Shown here in pieces: positions 60,620-64,000 of a DNA stretch of 64,000 nt. The stretch lies in assembly GCA_021651055.1 (NCBI GenBank), contig JAJHOH010000001.1, positions 620,001 to 684,000 of the forward strand, in the 5' to 3' direction. Within the stretch, counting starts at the first letter, position 1. Every line of letters begins with the position of its first letter. Position numbers and translations under genes: made by a program. The notes under the pieces are model-generated. The model did not search any database. It worked only from the letters and a program-made list of their open reading frames with translations, and was not told the DNA's origin. The DNA is from Candidatus Manganitrophus morganii. GTDB taxonomy: Bacteria; Nitrospirota; Nitrospiria; SBBL01; Manganitrophaceae.

Positions 60620-61603
60620 CTATTTTTTCTTTGATTTCCCCACCTTTCCCTCATACCGCTCGTACGCTTTCACAATCTCCTGGACCAGACGGTGCCGGAT
60701 GACATCGCGCTCGCTGAAATAAACGAACTTGATCGCGGAGACCCCTTCTAAAATCCCCTGGATTTCGATCAGCCCGGAGGTCCGTTCGACCGGGAGGTCG
60801 ACCTGCGTAATATCTCCCGTGACGACCGCTTTCGACCGGAACCCGAGACGCGTCAGAAACATCTTCATCTGCTCCGACGTGGCGTTCTGGGCCTCATCGA
60901 GGATGATAAACGAGTCGTTGAGGGTCCGCCCGCGCATGAAGGCAAGCGGGGCAATTTCGATATCCCCCCGCTCCAGGAGGCGCGTGGCGCGATCGACCTC
61001 CATCATGTCGTAGAGGGCGTCATAAAGGGGCCGCAGATAAGGGTTCACCTTTTCAACCAGATCCCCCGGAAGAAACCCGAGCTTTTCACCCGCTTCGACC
61101 GCCGGACGCGCCAAGATGATCCGGCTCACCTCTTTCTTGAGGAAAGAGGAGACTGCCATTGCCATGGCGAGATACGTTTTTCCCGTCCCCGCCGGACCGA
61201 TCCCGACCACGATATCGTGCTTTCGGATGCTTTCGATATACTCTTTTTGGGAGGGTGATTTCGGGGCGATGAGCTTCTTTTTCCCGAAAACCGGAATGGC
61301 GTCTTGATAAATTTCCCGGACGGAAGCGGGGGCGTTTTGTTGGGAAGATTGGATGGCGTAGTTGACATCTTCCGCCGTGACCCGGAACCCGTCTCTGGAA
61401 AGATTCGCGAGATCGGCGATGACCTTCTCAACCTGTTGAACCTGCTCTGGCTCCCCTTCGATCGTAACCTCTTCCCCTCTCGCCGTCATTCGAACGTTGA
61501 AGGCCTGCTCAATCATCTTGATATGGCGATCGTAGCTTCCGTAGAGGGCCGAGGTATCGGTTCCTTCTTGTAAATTAACTTTTCCGATCAGGTTTTTTTT
61601 CAA
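60620..61603 (-). CDS. phoH: PhoH family ATPase
   Basis: About 327 residues from the TTG at 61603 (residues KKNLIGKVNLQEG follow); the frame is open to 61660, giving 19 more residues without similarity. The N-terminal KH-like domain (about 1-85) is followed by the PhoH NTPase: IGPAGTGKTYLAMAMAV (Walker A), LARPAVEAGEKLGFLPGDL, FIILDEAQNATSEQMKMFLT (Walker B) and VVTGDITQVDLP. PhoH-type proteins are linked to RNA metabolism with YbeY. The true start is uncertain because no strong ribosome site stands out. Confidence 0.92.
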   Translation of the reverse strand: MKKNLIGKVNLQEGTDTSALYGSYDRHIKMIEQAFNVRMTARGEEVTIEGEPEQVQQVEKVIADLANLSRDGFRVTAEDVNYAIQSSQQNAPASVREIYQDAIPVFGKKKLIAPKSPSQKEYIESIRKHDIVVGIGPAGTGKTYLAMAMAVSSFLKKEVSRIILARPAVEAGEKLGFLPGDLVEKVNPYLRPLYDALYDMMEVDRATRLLERGDIEIAPLAFMRGRTLNDSFIILDEAQNATSEQMKMFLTRLGFRSKAVVTGDITQVDLPVERTSGLIEIQGILEGVSAIKFVYFSERDVIRHRLVQEIVKAYERYEGKVGKSKKK

Positions 61604-61737
61604 CGAATAAAACTTCTCTAAAATAATAACGGCAAAGACAATGTCATTATAACAACCCAATCTTCAAATTACAAGGAAAAGCCCTTAATCGATCAAAGCC
61701 AAGACAAAAGCGTGTCGTGCGACGCCGACGGCGCGCT

Positions 61738-62736
61738 TCAGCGTCCTCCGATGATCAATCGTTGAATCGCTTTTCCTCCCTTTGCATCGTCCACCTCAAT
61801 CACGGCATTGACCCTTTTGTCGAGAGTATCCGGTTTCCAGGTCAAAAGTCCCGAGGCCGGATCGAGGGTCATTCCGGGAGGGCCTTCGACGAGTTGAAAA
61901 CGAAGCGGGTCGTCATCAGGGTCGTTCGCAGACACTTGATAAACATATTGCCCCTCCTTTATTTCTTCCGGCGGTATCGAAGAAATTTTCGGAGATCGAT
62001 TCGCGACAAGGATCGGCTTGCTGATCCGGGCCTCCCCCTCCGAGCTGTCGGCCGGAGTCACAACGGCATAAATTGTATCTCCGCTTCGGAACAGCTTCCC
62101 ATCCAAAGCCTCCCCCTGATCTCCGTCGACGAGTTTGTTGTTCACATACCATTGATAGCGATACTCGACAAAGTTCCCATCGGCGTCGAACGATTCTGCT
62201 GCGACCCGGACCGGCTCGCCTACGGTCGGTGCGTCCGGAACCAGTTTGAGGGCCGTTAACTTTGGCGGACGGTTGCCGATTCGAACAGGCATACTACGGA
62301 CAGGAACTCCAACACTGGTTCCGCTTGTGGGAACAACCTCCACTTCAACAAGGTCTCCTTGCCGAAACCCCGCTAACGGAAGAACCGGCTGATCGCTTAC
62401 CTCTTTTCCATTCACCCGCCAGAGGTAGCGATACAAGACCTCTTCTTGACTCGCGTGCTCGCTTGTGATCTCCGCTTGTAGAACCGAACCAAGGTCGGGC
62501 TCGGCGGGGAAAACCCGAATCTTTCCGAGTCTTGAGAGGGCAATCAAATTCGACGCCCCGGCGGCCTCCTCCCTCTCCTCGTTTATCGGAAGATCCTTTT
62601 TGCTTACGGAAGCGTTTTCTCCTCCTCTTGGTAGAACGAAGAAGAGAAGCAGGAGCAAGAGTCCTCCCATCATTGCCAGACGCACTTTACCCTTCATCAC
62701 CCCTATCTTCCCTTGCTGACTTCTCTCCGGGCTCAT
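61738..62736 (-). CDS. Secreted or anchored protein with Ig-like repeats, next to PilY1
   Basis: 332 residues. A membrane or signal segment lies at about 22-36 (MMGGLLLLLLFFVLPRG). Repeated Ig/PKD-like beta domains follow with the joints VRIGNRPPKLT near 155 and ILVANRSPKIS near 245. A putative-Ig (He_PIG) domain comes last (SANDPDDDPLRFQLVEGPPG, then MTLDPASGLLTWKPD). The start overlaps the pilY1 stop by 4 bases (ATGA), so the two are made together. It is likely a periplasmic or surface partner of the pilus tip protein. No enzyme motif is visible. Confidence 0.72.
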   Translation of the reverse strand: MSPERSQQGKIGVMKGKVRLAMMGGLLLLLLFFVLPRGGENASVSKKDLPINEEREEAAGASNLIALSRLGKIRVFPAEPDLGSVLQAEITSEHASQEEVLYRYLWRVNGKEVSDQPVLPLAGFRQGDLVEVEVVPTSGTSVGVPVRSMPVRIGNRPPKLTALKLVPDAPTVGEPVRVAAESFDADGNFVEYRYQWYVNNKLVDGDQGEALDGKLFRSGDTIYAVVTPADSSEGEARISKPILVANRSPKISSIPPEEIKEGQYVYQVSANDPDDDPLRFQLVEGPPGMTLDPASGLLTWKPDTLDKRVNAVIEVDDAKGGKAIQRLIIGGR

Positions 62737-64000
62737 TCTGCCGATATCTCCTTAAAGACCTTTGTCCCCTGCCGGACGGAGCTACTGGTCTTGATATCAT
62801 TGATCTGTAGAATCTCTCCCGTGCTACTCTGGACGAACCCGGTAATCGTATTGTCGCTGACGACGACGTTCACCTTGGATGCAACCCCCGTCCCCAGGTC
62901 TAATTTCCGTTTAACGGTGGTGCCGTCCGACTCTAAACCGATGATGCTGGTCGCCGTCGAGCCGGTAAAAGCGGTTCCTGTTTGGAAATACATCGCATAG
63001 AGGGCGTTTGTCCCCTGGACCGAACAGACATCTGTCGCGTTCGGCTTAAAGGTGGTCGCCGCGACGATCCCTCCCAGGATGGTCGCTTCATGGAGCACCC
63101 TTTCCCCTCCTGTGAGGGTGATATACCATCCCTGCTTTGATGCCATCGCAGTCACCAAACTTGTCAAGGTCGTCGCGCTACCGCAGGACGCACACGCGCC
63201 TCCGACGGAAATGGACGCGCTGGTTGCATCGAAGAGATCGGTCGACGGCACCGCGGTGGTGGGACAAGATGGCTCCCAATCACTTCCGTCCCAACACCCA
63301 TTTGTTCCGCTTTCCTTGATTCCGTAAAGCCCATGATTGCTGGTGTCGGTTTGATCGCTCGACGTCCCGGTGCTGAAATATCGGCCGGTGCCAAAAAAGA
63401 TCCAGAGCCGGTTGTTGTTATCCATCGTCGCCGTCGGCTTGGATAGGACCGGCTGTCCCGGATTATACAAGACGTTTAAATCATAGGATGAAAAGTCGGC
63501 CGATTTCATGACAAGGCGGTAGACCTTTCCTTTCCACCCGCTTGAATAGTAGGTCTTCCCGATGTAGAGAACATCGGTATCGTAATCGCGCGGAAGATCA
63601 AAGGATGAGGGATCTCCCATGAATGCATTCGTATCGGCCGACGAACCGTCCGCCTGAATTTTTTTGACCAATGCACCGGTCTTCAAGTTGACGATATAAA
63701 TCCAGCCTTTATCGCTGATGGTCGTCTCAAATTTGTTTGTCGATCCGCTGGTAGCCCGCTCTCCTCTGTACGTGGTCGGACCCGATCCGAAGGCCGCGTA
63801 CCAGACCGGGGTGCCCGAATTATCCATCCGAATGACTGCCGGCCAACTGCCGGTAAAGCCCATGTCTCCTTCTTTGTAAACCCAAAGGAGCGTCGGGGTC
63901 GCCTCCGGATCGGTGATATCCAAAGCAAAATAGGCGGAGCGGAACCGATTCTCGCCTGCATCGGTCGTGTCTCCATCTCCATTCAGATCGACCTTGAGTA
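62733..64000 (-). CDS. pilY1: PilY1-type pilus tip adhesin, C-terminal part (N-terminus beyond window)
   Basis: 422 codons visible; the frame is open to the right edge. It has the PilY1 C-terminal beta-propeller: SAYFALDITDPEA, WVYKEGDMGFTGSWPAVIRM, GWIYIVNLKTGALVKKI, LWIFFGTGRYF and YAMYFQTGTAF. A calcium-loop-like VDLNGDGDTTDAGENR lies at the window edge. PilY1 caps type IV pili, promotes extension and adhesion, and can signal surface contact into c-di-GMP pathways. The PilB/GspE-type ATPase in this window may serve the same pili. The TTG seen at 63923 is internal, not a start. Confidence 0.88.
   Translation of the reverse strand, partial: LKVDLNGDGDTTDAGENRFRSAYFALDITDPEATPTLLWVYKEGDMGFTGSWPAVIRMDNSGTPVWYAAFGSGPTTYRGERATSGSTNKFETTISDKGWIYIVNLKTGALVKKIQADGSSADTNAFMGDPSSFDLPRDYDTDVLYIGKTYYSSGWKGKVYRLVMKSADFSSYDLNVLYNPGQPVLSKPTATMDNNNRLWIFFGTGRYFSTGTSSDQTDTSNHGLYGIKESGTNGCWDGSDWEPSCPTTAVPSTDLFDATSASISVGGACASCGSATTLTSLVTAMASKQGWYITLTGGERVLHEATILGGIVAATTFKPNATDVCSVQGTNALYAMYFQTGTAFTGSTATSIIGLESDGTTVKRKLDLGTGVASKVNVVVSDNTITGFVQSSTGEILQINDIKTSSSVRQGTKVFKEISAE

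Noticed and set aside
1-64000. tRNA, rRNA, CRISPR arrays, insertion sequences or prophage genes
   Set aside because: I found no cloverleaf with a GTTCGA-type loop outside coding sequence, no regularly spaced repeats, and no transposase, integrase or phage protein.

Overview
The window reads as a chromosomal segment of a diderm, biofilm-forming bacterium. It carries a complete exosortase A (XrtA)-type exopolysaccharide (EPS) locus, an outer-membrane polysaccharide export system, AsmA, type IV pilus parts (PilY1, a PilB/GspE ATPase), two diguanylate cyclases and two PilZ proteins. This gene mix, with a short bacterial histone and a DUF4321 protein, fits Nitrospirota or a deltaproteobacterial-type lineage. 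That placement is inference from gene content; no rRNA or tRNA was found.

Region 1 (about 1-24100, all minus strand, transcribed right to left) is the EPS locus. The polymer core begins with an export protein, a Wzz-like chain-length regulator, a BY-kinase-like ATPase, an initiating sugar transferase, an outer-membrane barrel and an XrtA deacetylase. An asparagine-synthase-like amidotransferase, an acyl carrier protein, an AMP-forming acyl ligase and a NadE-like enzyme follow. Next come the exosortase-EpsI fusion, a GNAT and a FemAB acyltransferase, a DegT aminotransferase and a GT2 glycosyltransferase. The distal end has two tandem SGNH-like proteins, a second deacetylase, a methyltransferase, a hexapeptide acyltransferase, an O-antigen ligase/polymerase and an integral-membrane acyltransferase cut by the window edge. 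Many junctions overlap by 4-8 bases, so long operons are likely.

Region 2 (about 23900-28700) looks regulatory: a PilZ protein, a LuxR-type regulator and a PrsT-like TPR lipoprotein. The most unusual feature lies here. Two intergenic regions each hold a copy of one compact element on the plus strand. Each copy has a TTGACA / TGATATA promoter, a 5' hairpin starting GTATCTC and a nearly identical 3' terminator hairpin. I interpret these as paired small-RNA genes of about 95 nt, antisense to the leaders of the EPS export gene and the PilZ gene. A separate terminator-like hairpin sits 19 bases before the EPS export start codon, where no promoter can fit behind it, which suggests attenuation.

Region 3 (28800-47000) is mixed. 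It has a flavin monooxygenase facing a heme-oxygenase-fold di-iron protein, a HAD phosphatase, an isochorismatase-like hydrolase and a two-gene NHEJ system (Ku and three-domain LigD). A small protein whose stop codon lies inside a twin-hairpin REP-like element follows. The rest includes a thioredoxin, an RskA-like protein, a YyaL/ClpS pair, a PilB/GspE ATPase with an extra C-terminal double zinc ribbon, PhzF, a VanZ-LamG fusion, a zf-HC2 protein and an alpha/beta hydrolase.

Region 4 (47000-64000) is mostly housekeeping: a VOC protein, PilZ, MtgA, PlsC, a RhlB-like helicase, a bacterial histone, AsmA, two GGDEF proteins, DUF4321, UvrB, FtsY, a Roadblock protein, YbeY and PhoH. It ends in a pilus-associated pair, an Ig-like secreted protein and the C-terminal part of PilY1.
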